A stretch of DNA of 64,000 nucleotides. Source: a bacterium (GTDB lineage Bacteria > Bacteroidota > Bacteroidia > Flavobacteriales_D > Crocinitomicaceae). The notes under the pieces are model-generated. The model worked only from the letters and a program-made list of their open reading frames with translations, ran no database searches and was not told the DNA's origin. Positions 19,039 through 27,783 of this stretch are shown here, piece by piece. The DNA is taken from positions 53,709 to 117,708 of the forward strand of contig JANSYQ010000010.1 of the NCBI GenBank assembly GCA_024742305.1. The letters run 5' to 3'. The translations under genes and the position numbers were made by a program. Within the stretch, counting starts at the first letter, position 1; each line of letters starts with the position of its first letter.

Positions 19039-19046
19039 CAAAAATA
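19039..19046 (-). promoter_or_regulatory. -7 box (TATTTTTG) upstream of the 710-residue protein gene
   Basis: Exact TAnnTTTG on the minus strand, 16 nt before the ATG at 19022. No convincing -33 element is seen. Confidence 0.55.
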
Positions 19047-19107
19047 GAAAGAACAGGGACTGAAACTCCGTTGGATAGGAGTAGAAATGAACAGTTATAT
19101 GTTTACT

Positions 19108-19713
19108 CTAAAAGAGTTCTAATTGTTCCGGTGGCAATAGTGTGAAGGATTGTCGATGATATTTGCAATCGCCGTGATTTTGAATTCCCAATCGATGCTT
19201 TTTTGTGGGATATCCCTTGTTGTTTGCCCAATCATACATGGGGAACTCCTCAGCAATTTGCTCCATATAATCGTCGCGGTAGGTTTTGGCTAGGACGGAT
19301 GCTGCCGCAATGGACAAATACTTCCCATCACCTTTGATTATACAAGCATGTGGATACTTTTTGTGCGGATTGAAGCGATTTCCATCAATCAGTAAAAATT
19401 CAGGTGATTGTTGAAGTGCGTCAACGGCACGGTGCATGGCGAGAAAACTGGCATTCAGAATGTTGATTTTATCAATTTCCTCGGGGTAGACAAATGAAAC
19501 GGCGTGCGCAATTGCCTGTTCTTCAATGATAGGGCGCAAGGCCTTTCGCTTCGCTTCTGTTAGTTGTTTTGAGTCATTGAGCAGGTCATTTTCAAAATCG
19601 TCCGGAAGAATTACGGCGGCCGCAACTACCGGACCGGCAAGGCAACCTCTTCCAGCTTCATCGCAGCCTGCTTCAACCTGTCCTTCCTTGTAATGGAGCA
19701 AAAGATCACTCAT
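19108..19713 (-). CDS. rnhB: Ribonuclease HII
   Basis: RNase HII removes ribonucleotides from DNA and RNA primers. The 201-residue protein has the type 2 RNase H active site '[15 protein letters not shown]' (Asp18, Glu19), the third acidic residue in 'FLLIDGNRF' and a fourth in 'KTYRDDYM'. It also has the substrate-recognition 'NKGYPTKKH' near the C-terminus. The length is typical. It has its own -7 box at 19728-19735 and lies 85 nt upstream of the 710-residue protein gene. Confidence 0.96.
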   Translation of the reverse strand: MSDLLLHYKEGQVEAGCDEAGRGCLAGPVVAAAVILPDDFENDLLNDSKQLTEAKRKALRPIIEEQAIAHAVSFVYPEEIDKINILNASFLAMHRAVDALQQSPEFLLIDGNRFNPHKKYPHACIIKGDGKYLSIAAASVLAKTYRDDYMEQIAEEFPMYDWANNKGYPTKKHRLGIQNHGDCKYHRQSFTLLPPEQLELF

Positions 19714-19727
19714 ACGAACAAATTTGG

Positions 19728-19735
19728 CAAAAATA
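19728..19735 (-). promoter_or_regulatory. -7 box (TATTTTTG) of rnhB
   Basis: Exact TAnnTTTG on the minus strand, 14 nt before the rnhB ATG, giving a very short 5' untranslated region. Confidence 0.55.
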
Positions 19736-19805
19736 TTGTAGTTTAGTTCACCTGAAACAACGTTTCGAACGAATTATACGTCTAATAGAAAAAGAAATAG
19801 ATACG

Positions 19806-20180
19806 ATGAAAAAATTGATTTCCACCTTGGCCTTTGTACTAGGAGTTGTAGCTTTGAGTTTTGCACAGGATGTAAAAAATACAGCGATGTCTCAGGGATC
19901 TGAAGCGCTATTAAAGAGTAAAGAAACTGGTACATACTTGTATACCTTGCCTGCGGGGACGACTTCCGAGCAAGTGACTAAGGCGGCTTCATACTATACG
20001 AATTACTTTACAGTAAACTTCGATGAAACTTCTCGCGAAGCTAAAGTTGAGATTATAGGAGATAAGGCGCCAAGCACGCAAGTAATGTTGCGCTTTCTAT
20101 CAGGGTGCGGTGTGATGTATGTAAACGTTGATGGAGAAGATCATCAATTAAACATGTTCTACGCCGATTACGTGAAATAA
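19806..20180 (+). CDS. Small exported protein, unknown function
   Basis: A 124-residue protein with a clear signal peptide ('LISTLAFVLGVVALSFAQ'). The mature ~100 residues contain 'SREAKVEIIGDKAPSTQVML' and a single cysteine ('FLSGCGVMYV'). I do not recognise the family. It is monocistronic: it has a purine-rich leader ('agaaaaagaaatag') and is followed by a hairpin terminator. The convincing signal peptide and terminator support a real gene. Confidence 0.75.
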   Translation: MKKLISTLAFVLGVVALSFAQDVKNTAMSQGSEALLKSKETGTYLYTLPAGTTSEQVTKAASYYTNYFTVNFDETSREAKVEIIGDKAPSTQVMLRFLSGCGVMYVNVDGEDHQLNMFYADYVK

Positions 20181-20201
20181 TTTTTCTTAAAAATATGTTA
20201 T

Positions 20202-20233
20202 CCCTGACTTTCACTGAAGGTCAGGGTTTTTTT
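20202..20233 (+). terminator. Terminator after the 124-residue exported protein
   Basis: Stem CCCTGAC / GTCAGGG (20202-20208 with 20220-20226) followed by seven T. Confidence 0.85.
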
Positions 20234-20279
20234 ATGCGTATTTTTAGCGAAATTTGTAACGCAAACTAATTAATTGACT

Positions 20280-20774
20280 ATGAAAAAATATATGATTGCT
20301 TTTGCGGTAGCTGCTATTGCCATTGCTTGTTCAGCGCCGGAAGATGCTAAAGAAACTCAGGACGATAAAGAAAAGTTGGGTAAAAGCTACGGTCCAGTAA
20401 AAGTGGATGTAAGCAAAGCTATTTCAGTGGAGGAAATGTTGAAAGACTTCGAAGGAAAAGACGGAGAAGTTGAGTATACATTTGAAGCAGAGATTTCAGA
20501 GGTGTGTTCAAAAGCGGGATGTTGGATTAACATCGACAAAGGAAACGGCGATACATTCATGGTTCGTTTCAAAGATCACTTTACGATTCCACCGAAAACT
20601 GACGTTGGTACAGGTGCTTACTTGCACGGTGTAGCATTTATGGATACAATTTCTGTTGCCGATTTGCAGCACTTTGCTGAGGACGCTGGAAAAAGCGAAG
20701 AAGAAATCGCTGAGATTACGGAGCCTGAGTTTGAATTGAACTTTATTGCTGACGGAATTACCTTGAAGAAATAA
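20280..20774 (+). CDS. DUF4920 lipoprotein
   Basis: A 164-residue lipoprotein: the signal peptide ends in a lipobox ('AIAIAC'), so the cysteine near residue 17 should be lipidated (by the pathway that ends with Lnt at 11992-13611). The mature part matches DUF4920, with 'AEISEVCSKAGCWINI' and 'FMVRFKDHFTIPP'. The paired cysteines suggest metal or redox chemistry, but no activity is established for the family as far as I know. The ATG at 20280 is used in place of a TTG two codons upstream. A strong composite hairpin terminator follows. Confidence 0.85.
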   Translation: MKKYMIAFAVAAIAIACSAPEDAKETQDDKEKLGKSYGPVKVDVSKAISVEEMLKDFEGKDGEVEYTFEAEISEVCSKAGCWINIDKGNGDTFMVRFKDHFTIPPKTDVGTGAYLHGVAFMDTISVADLQHFAEDAGKSEEEIAEITEPEFELNFIADGITLKK

Positions 20775-20796
20775 GGTAGACGATACTTTAAGATTA

Positions 20797-20863
20797 AGCC
20801 CCCTGCATCTCGACTCCGCTTTGCTTCTGTGAAGCAATGCTCGATGATCAGGGGCTTTTTTTT
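20797..20863 (+). terminator. Composite hairpin terminator with dispersed palindrome
   Basis: Outer stem AAGCCCC/GGGGCTT, inner arms 'catctcgactccgct' (20806-20820) and 'gctcgatg' (20839-20846), and a small hairpin in the loop (TTGCTTC-tgt-GAAGCAA, 20821-20837). A run of eight or nine T follows. It contains a split copy of the palindrome seen intact at 51639-51658. Confidence 0.85.
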
Positions 20864-20893
20864 ATGGAGTTGATTTCGGCGAAGAATTCACAT

Positions 20894-20925
20894 CACAAAA
20901 AAAGGCCGTCCAATGGACGACCTTT
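20894..20925 (-). terminator. Terminator of fadE
   Basis: Arms 20901-20911 and 20915-20925 pair (AAAGGCCGTCC / GGACGACCTTT, with a G-U pair in the minus-strand RNA) and are followed on the minus strand by a T run. Confidence 0.85.
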
Positions 20926-20949
20926 CGCTTCGTTGTTCAAATCGAAGTA

Positions 20950-22737
20950 TTAATAACAATAGTCGTTTGCTTCAATTAGTTTCTGAGCGATGATTTGACG
21001 TGCCTCTTTTACATTAAACGGCTGTGTTTTTGTAAATCGTTTCAAGCCCATCATCATCATGCGTAATTCATCGCCTTCTGCAAATGAGTTCACGGCATCT
21101 TTTCCAGCCTTATTAATTTTGTCCGCCGTATCGTAGAATAGTGTCCTCACAATGGCAATTTGTTCTTTACACGCTTCTTCACCTTTTGCATCAATCATTT
21201 GTTGAACACGGAGTAAGGTAGATTCTGCCATGTAAGTATCGATGGACATATCTGCAATATTCATCAACACTTCTTGTTCTTTCGCCAGCGATTGCATCAG
21301 TTTTTGGACGGCTGATCCAGCCACCATTAAAATGGATTTTTTGAATCCTTCCAATGCGTCAAATTCCGCTCCCAATGGTCCTTCGGTAGGCTCTTTCATT
21401 TCAGGGATGCTTACCAATTCATTGGCAACGCTCATGGCTGGACCCATAAGATCAAGCTCTCCTTTAAGAGCACGTTTCAATACCATGTCCACTGTTAACA
21501 AGCGATTGATTTCGTTTGTTCCTTCAAAAATTCGGTTGATTCGAGCATCACGATAAGCGCGTTCTACGGCAGATTCAGCCGAGTAGCCCATGCCTCCGAA
21601 AATTTGAACGGCTTCGTCCACTACATAATCCAATGCTTCGGATCCGGCTACTTTTAAGATTGCGCATTCAGGTGCAAATTGCTCAATTCCTTTCAAAGTC
21701 GCTTCGCCTTTATCTAGTCCTTCATCCACGTACCCTTGAATGGCATCGTCGATATTTTGACCTGCACGATACGTAGCCGATTCAACTGCGTAGGTACGAA
21801 TAACTTGCTCTGCTAGTTTGTAGCGGATGGCTCCGTATTTTGAGATGGAACGACCAAATTGCTCGCGTTCATTGGCGTACTTCACTGAATCGCGTACTGC
21901 TTCTTTTGCACCTCCCATAACGCCTGCGGCCAATTTAATTCGACCGATATTCAGAATGTTCAAGGCGATTTTGAATCCATTTTCTCGCTCTGAAAGCATA
22001 TTTTCTACCGGAACCTTTACGTTGTTGAAGAAAACTTGTCGAGTGGAAGACCCCTTGATTCCCATTTTCTTTTCTTCAGGATTGGTAGAGATGCCTTCTG
22101 AATCCGCTTCTACAAGGAATGCTGTCAACTTCTCATCATCGTCAATTTTTGCAAAAACTGTGAAAAGGTTGGCAAACCCACCGTTGGTGATCCACATTTT
22201 TTGCCCGTTCAACGTGTAGTATTTACCGTCTTCGGACAAAATTGCTTTGGTTTTACCGGAATTGGCATCCGAACCGGAACCTGGCTCGGTTAAACAGTAG
22301 GCCGCTTTCCATTCACCTGACGCTAACTTCGGAATGTATTTTTCACGTTGCTCATCATTTCCGTAATAGAGAAGGGGCAAAGTTCCAATTCCCGTGTGCG
22401 CACCATAGGCCACAGAAAATGAATAACCGGCTCCCAATGACTCGGTGGCTAACAAACTCGTTTTGAAATCAACTCCCAATCCACCAAGGTTTTCAGGAAC
22501 AGACATTCCAAGAAGTCCAAGCTCCCCTGCTTTTTCCATCAATGAAGGCATTAAGCCTTCCTCCATGCTGTCGATTCGATCCAAATGTGGCTTTATTTCG
22601 GTATCTATAAAATCCTGACACATTTGTTGAATCATGCGTTGTTCCTCCGACCAGTTTTCAGCGGTAAAAATTTCAGATGGGGCGGTATCTCTTACTATAA
22701 ATTCGCCTCCTTTAATTGGGTTTTTCTTTGATTCCAT
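20950..22737 (-). CDS. Acyl-CoA dehydrogenase
   Basis: Catalyses the first, FAD-dependent step of fatty-acid beta-oxidation (acyl-CoA to trans-2-enoyl-CoA). The 595-residue protein has the FAD/substrate motifs 'CLTEPGSGSDANSGKTKA' and 'MWITNGGFANLFTVFAK', and the C-terminal 'RDARINRIFEGTNEINRLL' that holds the catalytic glutamate region. After the ~400-residue core comes a ~170-residue helical extension, as in VLCAD-like enzymes. It lies just downstream of the fadA-helicase genes on the same strand but has its own promoter-like region at 22761-22799 and its own terminator. It probably works with FadB and FadA encoded at 24115-27779. Confidence 0.93.
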   Translation of the reverse strand: MESKKNPIKGGEFIVRDTAPSEIFTAENWSEEQRMIQQMCQDFIDTEIKPHLDRIDSMEEGLMPSLMEKAGELGLLGMSVPENLGGLGVDFKTSLLATESLGAGYSFSVAYGAHTGIGTLPLLYYGNDEQREKYIPKLASGEWKAAYCLTEPGSGSDANSGKTKAILSEDGKYYTLNGQKMWITNGGFANLFTVFAKIDDDEKLTAFLVEADSEGISTNPEEKKMGIKGSSTRQVFFNNVKVPVENMLSERENGFKIALNILNIGRIKLAAGVMGGAKEAVRDSVKYANEREQFGRSISKYGAIRYKLAEQVIRTYAVESATYRAGQNIDDAIQGYVDEGLDKGEATLKGIEQFAPECAILKVAGSEALDYVVDEAVQIFGGMGYSAESAVERAYRDARINRIFEGTNEINRLLTVDMVLKRALKGELDLMGPAMSVANELVSIPEMKEPTEGPLGAEFDALEGFKKSILMVAGSAVQKLMQSLAKEQEVLMNIADMSIDTYMAESTLLRVQQMIDAKGEEACKEQIAIVRTLFYDTADKINKAGKDAVNSFAEGDELRMMMMGLKRFTKTQPFNVKEARQIIAQKLIEANDYCY

Positions 22738-22760
22738 ATCTTCAATAAATTAGCGTACGC

Positions 22761-22799
22761 CTAAGATAATAAAACTTAACAATGCATTATGCATGCATA
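22761..22799 (-). promoter_or_regulatory. Candidate fadE promoter and MarR operator
   Basis: On the minus strand a near -7 box TATCTTAG (22761-22768) lies 23 nt before the fadE ATG. The perfect 12-bp palindrome TATGCATGCATA (22788-22799) covers the position where the -33 element would fall. A near-identical TATGCATGAATA lies upstream of marR at 28301-28312. A regulatory link is inferred. Confidence 0.5.
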
Positions 22800-22815
22800 G
22801 CTAAATATTTTCGAA

Positions 22816-24114
22816 TTATTTTGCTTTTTTTATCACAATTCGCTTTCCTTTGATTCTCTTCATGTGAATGTTTTGCAGGGTTGCTTTTAGTTTGTCAGAT
22901 CGAATGGCAGCATAAGCCATGTGATCCAGCAAATCAATTTTCCCGATGTCATCAGCTTTCAGCTTTCCTTGCTGGGATAAAAAGCCAACTATATCAAGCT
23001 TTCGTAGTTTGTCCTTTTTTCCCGCATTAAAGTAAAGCGTGGTCCATTTGGGGCGTACTGATTTTTGCTTGGGAGAAGGAACGAAAGTTTTTTCAGGAAG
23101 TTCGAGGTAGTCGGGAAGGTCTTGTGTCGTCTTGTAGATGATGTAGGCGTTACCCTTATTTTCGGCACGTGCCGTGCGTCCGTTTCGATGCACGAATGCT
23201 GCTTCACTTTGCGGGAATTGATAATGTAAAACATGCGCCACACCATCGATGTCCAGTCCTCTAGCCCCCAAATCCGTACAAATTAATGCGTGAATGCTTC
23301 CGTTTCGGAATTTTATCAAGGCTAGTTCTCTCTCGGGCTGTTCCATTCCACCATGATAGCCAATACAAGAAATTCCTGATTCTTTGAGACGGTCTACAAC
23401 GTCCTCCACAACTTCACGATAGTTGCAAAATACTACAGAAGGCTCATCCTGAAATTGATGTAAACACTTCGTAAGGCTGTCAAATGTGTCTTCGGCGTTA
23501 ACTTTCCACAGTTGTAATTGCGATGGTTGGTTTGATGTTCGGTAATCTAAGGTGGTGCGTTTTTCTGCTTGCCACGCTGGTGGAATGTATTCGATTTCCG
23601 TCGCTGAAACCAAGATCGATGAAACAGATTTTGGTAAATAGTTTCGAATGGATGCCATTTCCTTTTCAAATCCGAATTCTAGGCACTTGTCGAATTCGTC
23701 AATCACTGCTGTTCGAGCTTTTGAAAGATCAATATGTTTCCTTTCTAAATGATCCAACAATCGACCGGGGGTTGCGATGATTACCTGAGGTTGTTCGCTC
23801 AGTTCGTTTTTCTCTGTCTTTACGGAGTGACCGCCATAACAAACGGCACAGGTAAACGGTGACCTGAGTGATTTGAATACTTCTGAGGTTTGCAGTGCAA
23901 GCTCTCGAGTGGGGGCGAGTATAACTAGCTGTGCGCCCTTTGAATTAACATCTAATGAAGAGATAACAGCTAGAAGAAATGCCAATGTTTTACCGGACCC
24001 CGTTTGCGCAAGCAATTGTAAGTTCGGATGCTTTCGAAATGCATTAATGGTTTCTTCCTGAAGCGGTAACAAAGAGTTGTGACCGCTATTTTTCAGGAGT
24101 TTTTCTATGTTCAT
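22816..24114 (-). CDS. DEAD-box RNA helicase, DbpA-like, with DEFD motif
   Basis: An ATP-dependent RNA helicase of 432 residues. Motifs in order: 'LLPLQEETI' (Q motif), 'AQTGSGKT' (I), 'APTRELALQT' (Ia), 'ATPGRLLDHLE' (Ib), 'AVIDEFDKCLEFGF' (II, DEFD in place of DEAD), 'SAT' (III), 'ALICTDLGARGLDI' (V), 'VHRNGRTARA' (VI). The C-terminal ~75 residues resemble the DbpA RNA-binding domain ('LDIVGFLSQQGKLKADDIGKI' in parts), which in E. coli targets 23S rRNA helix 92. A ribosome-assembly role is likely by family. The ATG directly abuts the thiolase stop, so it is in the fad operon, which is unexpected for this function. Confidence 0.88.
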   Translation of the reverse strand: MNIEKLLKNSGHNSLLPLQEETINAFRKHPNLQLLAQTGSGKTLAFLLAVISSLDVNSKGAQLVILAPTRELALQTSEVFKSLRSPFTCAVCYGGHSVKTEKNELSEQPQVIIATPGRLLDHLERKHIDLSKARTAVIDEFDKCLEFGFEKEMASIRNYLPKSVSSILVSATEIEYIPPAWQAEKRTTLDYRTSNQPSQLQLWKVNAEDTFDSLTKCLHQFQDEPSVVFCNYREVVEDVVDRLKESGISCIGYHGGMEQPERELALIKFRNGSIHALICTDLGARGLDIDGVAHVLHYQFPQSEAAFVHRNGRTARAENKGNAYIIYKTTQDLPDYLELPEKTFVPSPKQKSVRPKWTTLYFNAGKKDKLRKLDIVGFLSQQGKLKADDIGKIDLLDHMAYAAIRSDKLKATLQNIHMKRIKGKRIVIKKAK

Positions 24115-25290
24115 TTAGATCATTTCTATCACGCCGGCAGCACCTTGTCCGGTACCTACACACATGGTCACAACGCCGTATTTCTCATTGCGTTTTTTGA
24201 GTTCATTCATGATTTGAACGGTCAATTTGGCTCCAGTACAGCCCAATGGGTGTCCCAGTGAGATGGCACCTCCGTTAACATTTACAATGTCCGGATTCAA
24301 CTCTGCTTTTCGAATAACTGCAAGCGATTGAGAAGCAAAAGCTTCGTTCAGTTCGAATAAGTTGATGTCGTTCATGTTGCGACCTGCCGCTTTTAGTGCT
24401 TTTGGAATAGCGTCTACTGGACCAATTCCCATGATGCGGGGTTCAACGCCCACAACGCTGTAGGAAGCTAAACGAGCGATGGGTTCCAAGCCAAGTTCTT
24501 TGACCATTTTTTCTGACATCACTAGACAAAAGGCTGCTCCATCGGATGTTTGCGAGGAGTTTCCAGCTGTAACGGAGCCATTCGCGGCGAAAACTGGGCG
24601 TAAACGAGCTAGCCCTTCCGTTGTACTAGCTCTTGGTCCTTCGTCAGTATCAACCGTGTACGTTTTTTCTTGACGTTTTTCGTTCTCGTCTAAGAAAATG
24701 TGCTTCACTTCAATGGGAACGATGTCGTCTTTAAACCTTCCTGAGTTAATGGCTGCGATGGCTTTTTCATGCGACTTCACGGCGAAGGCATCTTGATCTT
24801 CACGTGATACGCCATACTCATTTGCTACAGCTTCTGCTGTAAGTCCCATTCCCCAATACCAATTGGGATTCTCTTTACCAACTTTCGGATTGGGAACAAT
24901 TCTCCAGCCTCCCATAGCCATGGTAGACATGGATTCTACACCACCGGCAAGAATACAATCGGCCATTCCCGCCTCAATTTTGGCAGTAGCAATAGCAATC
25001 GTTTCTAGTCCCGAAGAACAGTATCGGTTCACGGTCATCCCAGGAACTTTCACTGTGTCTAACCCCATAAGCGAGATCATTCGACCTACATTCAATCCCT
25101 GCTCCGCCTCTGGTGTCGCGTTTCCAACAATTACGTCGTCAACGCGTTCTTTATCGAGTTGCGGAATTTCATTCATAATATGTTTTACGACATCCGCCGC
25201 TAAATCATCCGGTCGATAAAATCGGAACCCACCTTTGTTGGCTTTCCCAACCGCGGTTCTGTAACCGGTAACAATGTATGCTCTGTTCAT
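24115..25290 (-). CDS. fadA: Acetyl-CoA C-acyltransferase (3-ketoacyl-CoA thiolase)
   Basis: Performs the last step of beta-oxidation, releasing acetyl-CoA. The 391-residue thiolase has the nucleophilic cysteine in 'VNRYCSSGLETIA' (near residue 90), the His motif 'NVNGGAISLGHPLGCTGAK' and the C-terminal 'CVGTGQGAAGVIE'. The length is normal. The gene name assumes a degradative role, supported by fadB directly upstream (84-nt gap carrying a repeat hairpin) and the fadE-like gene downstream. A biosynthetic acetoacetyl-CoA thiolase cannot be excluded by sequence alone, but context favours FadA. Confidence 0.92.
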   Translation of the reverse strand: MNRAYIVTGYRTAVGKANKGGFRFYRPDDLAADVVKHIMNEIPQLDKERVDDVIVGNATPEAEQGLNVGRMISLMGLDTVKVPGMTVNRYCSSGLETIAIATAKIEAGMADCILAGGVESMSTMAMGGWRIVPNPKVGKENPNWYWGMGLTAEAVANEYGVSREDQDAFAVKSHEKAIAAINSGRFKDDIVPIEVKHIFLDENEKRQEKTYTVDTDEGPRASTTEGLARLRPVFAANGSVTAGNSSQTSDGAAFCLVMSEKMVKELGLEPIARLASYSVVGVEPRIMGIGPVDAIPKALKAAGRNMNDINLFELNEAFASQSLAVIRKAELNPDIVNVNGGAISLGHPLGCTGAKLTVQIMNELKKRNEKYGVVTMCVGTGQGAAGVIEMI

Positions 25291-25304
25291 AATAATTATT
25301 TTGT

Positions 25305-25372
25305 GGAAGGTTGAAGGTTAGTGGTAAAAGGACTCAAACACCTTTTACTTTCTACCTTCTACCAATCAATAT
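25305..25372. repeat. Purine/pyrimidine repeat hairpin, copy B
   Basis: A purine-rich arm ('ggttgaaggttagtgg', then 'taaaagg') pairs with a pyrimidine-rich arm ('ccttttactttctacc', 'ttctacc') over ~23 nt. It is less regular than copies A, C and D and lies between fadB and fadA inside one operon. Confidence 0.55.
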
Positions 25373-25373
25373 A

Positions 25374-27779
25374 TTAGTTTCTCAACACTCTTCCCGTCTT
25401 AATTATACTCTCCAAACGCTCCAACGTTTTTCGTTCACTACACAATTCCAAGAATGCTTTTCGTTCGAGGTCGAGGAGGTATTGTTCGGAAACGACGGTG
25501 TTCTCTGAAAGGTCTCCGCCGCAAAGGACGAATCCTAGTTTTTCGGAGATGACACGATCGTGCTCTGACATATAGTTTCCTGAGAGCATGGAGTTGGCAC
25601 CAACGTAAACGATTCCAAGGCCTTCTTGTCCCATCACCGTAACATTCTTTTCGCGTTTCGGACTTACATACCCTTTATCCGCTAGCTCTAAACACGCTTG
25701 CTTAGCTCTTGTTAAATGCAACTCACGACTTACGATTACTTCGTCGGTTCCTTCTCTTAAGTATCCCAAATCGAAGGCTTCGTAGGCAGACGTTGATACT
25801 TTTGCCTGTCCGATGGTCAAGAAGCGGTCGCGCATACGGTTGATTTTAATGTCGCCGCTGTGTAATTCATCAGAGAGGCGTTTTGCAAACTCTTTGGTTC
25901 CGCCGCCTCCAGGGATGAGTCCAACTCCAAACTCTACCAGTCCCATATACAACTCCGTATGTGCTACCACTTTATCGGCGTGCAGGGCAAGTTCGCAACC
26001 TCCTCCTAGCGCCATGTTGTGCGGTGCTACAACGACCGGAATGTTCGAATATCGAACGCGCATCATAGTATCTTGGAAGGTTTTTACGGCAAAATTCAAT
26101 TCGTCGAAATCTTGTTCCACAGCCATCATGAAGATCATACCAACGTTGGCTCCAGCGGAGAAGTTTTGACCGTTATTTGAAATGACCAGTCCTTTGTGCG
26201 ATGCTTCCGCAAGGTCAAGTGCCTTGTTAATTCCCTGAATAACGCCACCACCGATGGTGTTCATTTTGGTGTGGAACTCTAGGTTCAAAATACCATCGCC
26301 GAGATCAACAATAGTCGTATCGTCGTTCTTCCAAAGTGTATTTCCTTCTCGAAGGGCTTCTAAAGAGACGCGATCTTCTGATCCAGGCACAATTTTGTAC
26401 CCTTTGCTTTCAATATCGTAATAAAACTGCTGTCCGTTTTCAAACTTGTAGAAGCTCGAAATTCCAGCATCTTTCATATCCGTGATCCAACTTGGAATGG
26501 TCTTTCCTTCTTTCTCGGCCAACTCAATTCCTTTGGAAATGCCGATGAGATCCCAAGTTTCGAATGGCCCCAATTCCCAGCCAAATCCAGCTTTCAAAGC
26601 GTCGTCAACTTTGTACAAGTCGTCTGATATTTCCGGAATTCGATTGGCAACATAAGCGAAGAGTCCGCCAAAAACTTTGCGGTAAAATTCGCCTGCTTTG
26701 TCCATTCCCATGAACAACATTTTGGTTCGCTGCTTCAGATCCTCGATGGGTTTGGTCATTTCCAACGTTGGAAACTTGACTTTTTGCTTTTCGCGATAAT
26801 CCAAGGATTCTAAATCCAAGACAAGGATGTTGCTCTTGCCGTTTTCGTCTTTCACCTTCTTGTAGAATCCTTGACCGGACTTGGATCCGAGCCAGTTGTT
26901 TTCTACCATTTTAGAGATGTACTCAGGCAACTCGAACAAGTCTTTTTCCTCGTCATCAGGGCAGTTTTCCTTGAGTCCGTTGGCAACATGAACCAAAGTG
27001 TCCAATCCAACTACATCACATGTTCGGAATGTTGCTGACTTTGGACGTCCCATAACGGGTCCTGTCAATTTATCTACCTCTTCCACGGTCATTCCCATTT
27101 CCTGAACGGCATGGAACAATGACATGATGGCGTAAACTCCTACGCGGTTCGCGATAAATGCCGGAGTGTCTTTACACAATACCGTTTTCTTTCCAAGCAT
27201 TCGTTGACCGTAATCCATTAGGAAATCAACAATCGCAGGATCCGTTTTTGGTGTTGGAATGATCTCCAACAGCTGCAAGTAGCGTGGTGGATTGAAAAAG
27301 TGCGTTCCGCAAAAATGTTTTTGGAAGTCTTCGCTTCTACCTTCCAGCATCATGTGAATTGGAATACCGGATGTGTTTGACGTGATCAGCGTTCCTTCTT
27401 TGCGGTGCTTCTCTACGTTCTCGAAAACCTGCTGTTTGATATCTAGGCGCTCAATCACCACTTCCATTACCCAATCGCAATCGGCAATGAGTTCCATATC
27501 ATCCTCGAAGTTTCCTGTTTGAATACGTGAAGCAAAGGACTTTCGGTAAATTGGAGATGGATTGGACTTCAATGCAAACTGAAGTGCGTCGTTGACAATT
27601 CTGTTTCGGTGTGCTTTTGAGTCAGCGCTGACTCCTTTTTTCTGTTCGGCTTCGTTGAGCTCGCGTGGAACAATATCCAGCAATACAACCTTGCATCCAA
27701 TATTGGCAAAGTGACAGGCAATTCGAGATCCCATTACTCCTGATCCCAAAATCGCTACTTTACGAATGTGTCTGTTCAT
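25374..27779 (-). CDS. fadB: Fused 3-hydroxyacyl-CoA dehydrogenase / enoyl-CoA hydratase
   Basis: Carries out the two middle steps of beta-oxidation. The 801-residue protein has the dehydrogenase half first: NAD-binding 'VAILGSGVMGSRIACHFANI' at the N-terminus and the C-terminal dehydrogenase domain near residues 200-430. The enoyl-CoA hydratase domain lies at about residues 490-700 ('NGQNFSAGANVGM', 'NMALGGGCELALHADKV', 'VEFGVGLIPGGGGTKE'). This order is the reverse of E. coli FadB and matches the FadN-type enzymes of Bacillus and Bacteroidota. It begins 4 nt after the marR stop, so marR-fadB-fadA-helicase are probably one transcript. Confidence 0.93.
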   Translation of the reverse strand: MNRHIRKVAILGSGVMGSRIACHFANIGCKVVLLDIVPRELNEAEQKKGVSADSKAHRNRIVNDALQFALKSNPSPIYRKSFASRIQTGNFEDDMELIADCDWVMEVVIERLDIKQQVFENVEKHRKEGTLITSNTSGIPIHMMLEGRSEDFQKHFCGTHFFNPPRYLQLLEIIPTPKTDPAIVDFLMDYGQRMLGKKTVLCKDTPAFIANRVGVYAIMSLFHAVQEMGMTVEEVDKLTGPVMGRPKSATFRTCDVVGLDTLVHVANGLKENCPDDEEKDLFELPEYISKMVENNWLGSKSGQGFYKKVKDENGKSNILVLDLESLDYREKQKVKFPTLEMTKPIEDLKQRTKMLFMGMDKAGEFYRKVFGGLFAYVANRIPEISDDLYKVDDALKAGFGWELGPFETWDLIGISKGIELAEKEGKTIPSWITDMKDAGISSFYKFENGQQFYYDIESKGYKIVPGSEDRVSLEALREGNTLWKNDDTTIVDLGDGILNLEFHTKMNTIGGGVIQGINKALDLAEASHKGLVISNNGQNFSAGANVGMIFMMAVEQDFDELNFAVKTFQDTMMRVRYSNIPVVVAPHNMALGGGCELALHADKVVAHTELYMGLVEFGVGLIPGGGGTKEFAKRLSDELHSGDIKINRMRDRFLTIGQAKVSTSAYEAFDLGYLREGTDEVIVSRELHLTRAKQACLELADKGYVSPKREKNVTVMGQEGLGIVYVGANSMLSGNYMSEHDRVISEKLGFVLCGGDLSENTVVSEQYLLDLERKAFLELCSERKTLERLESIIKTGRVLRN

Positions 27780-27783
27780 ACTT

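Noticed and set aside
24112..24117. Possible fusion of helicase and thiolase
   Set aside because: The thiolase stop and the helicase ATG are adjacent but separate; both proteins are full length.
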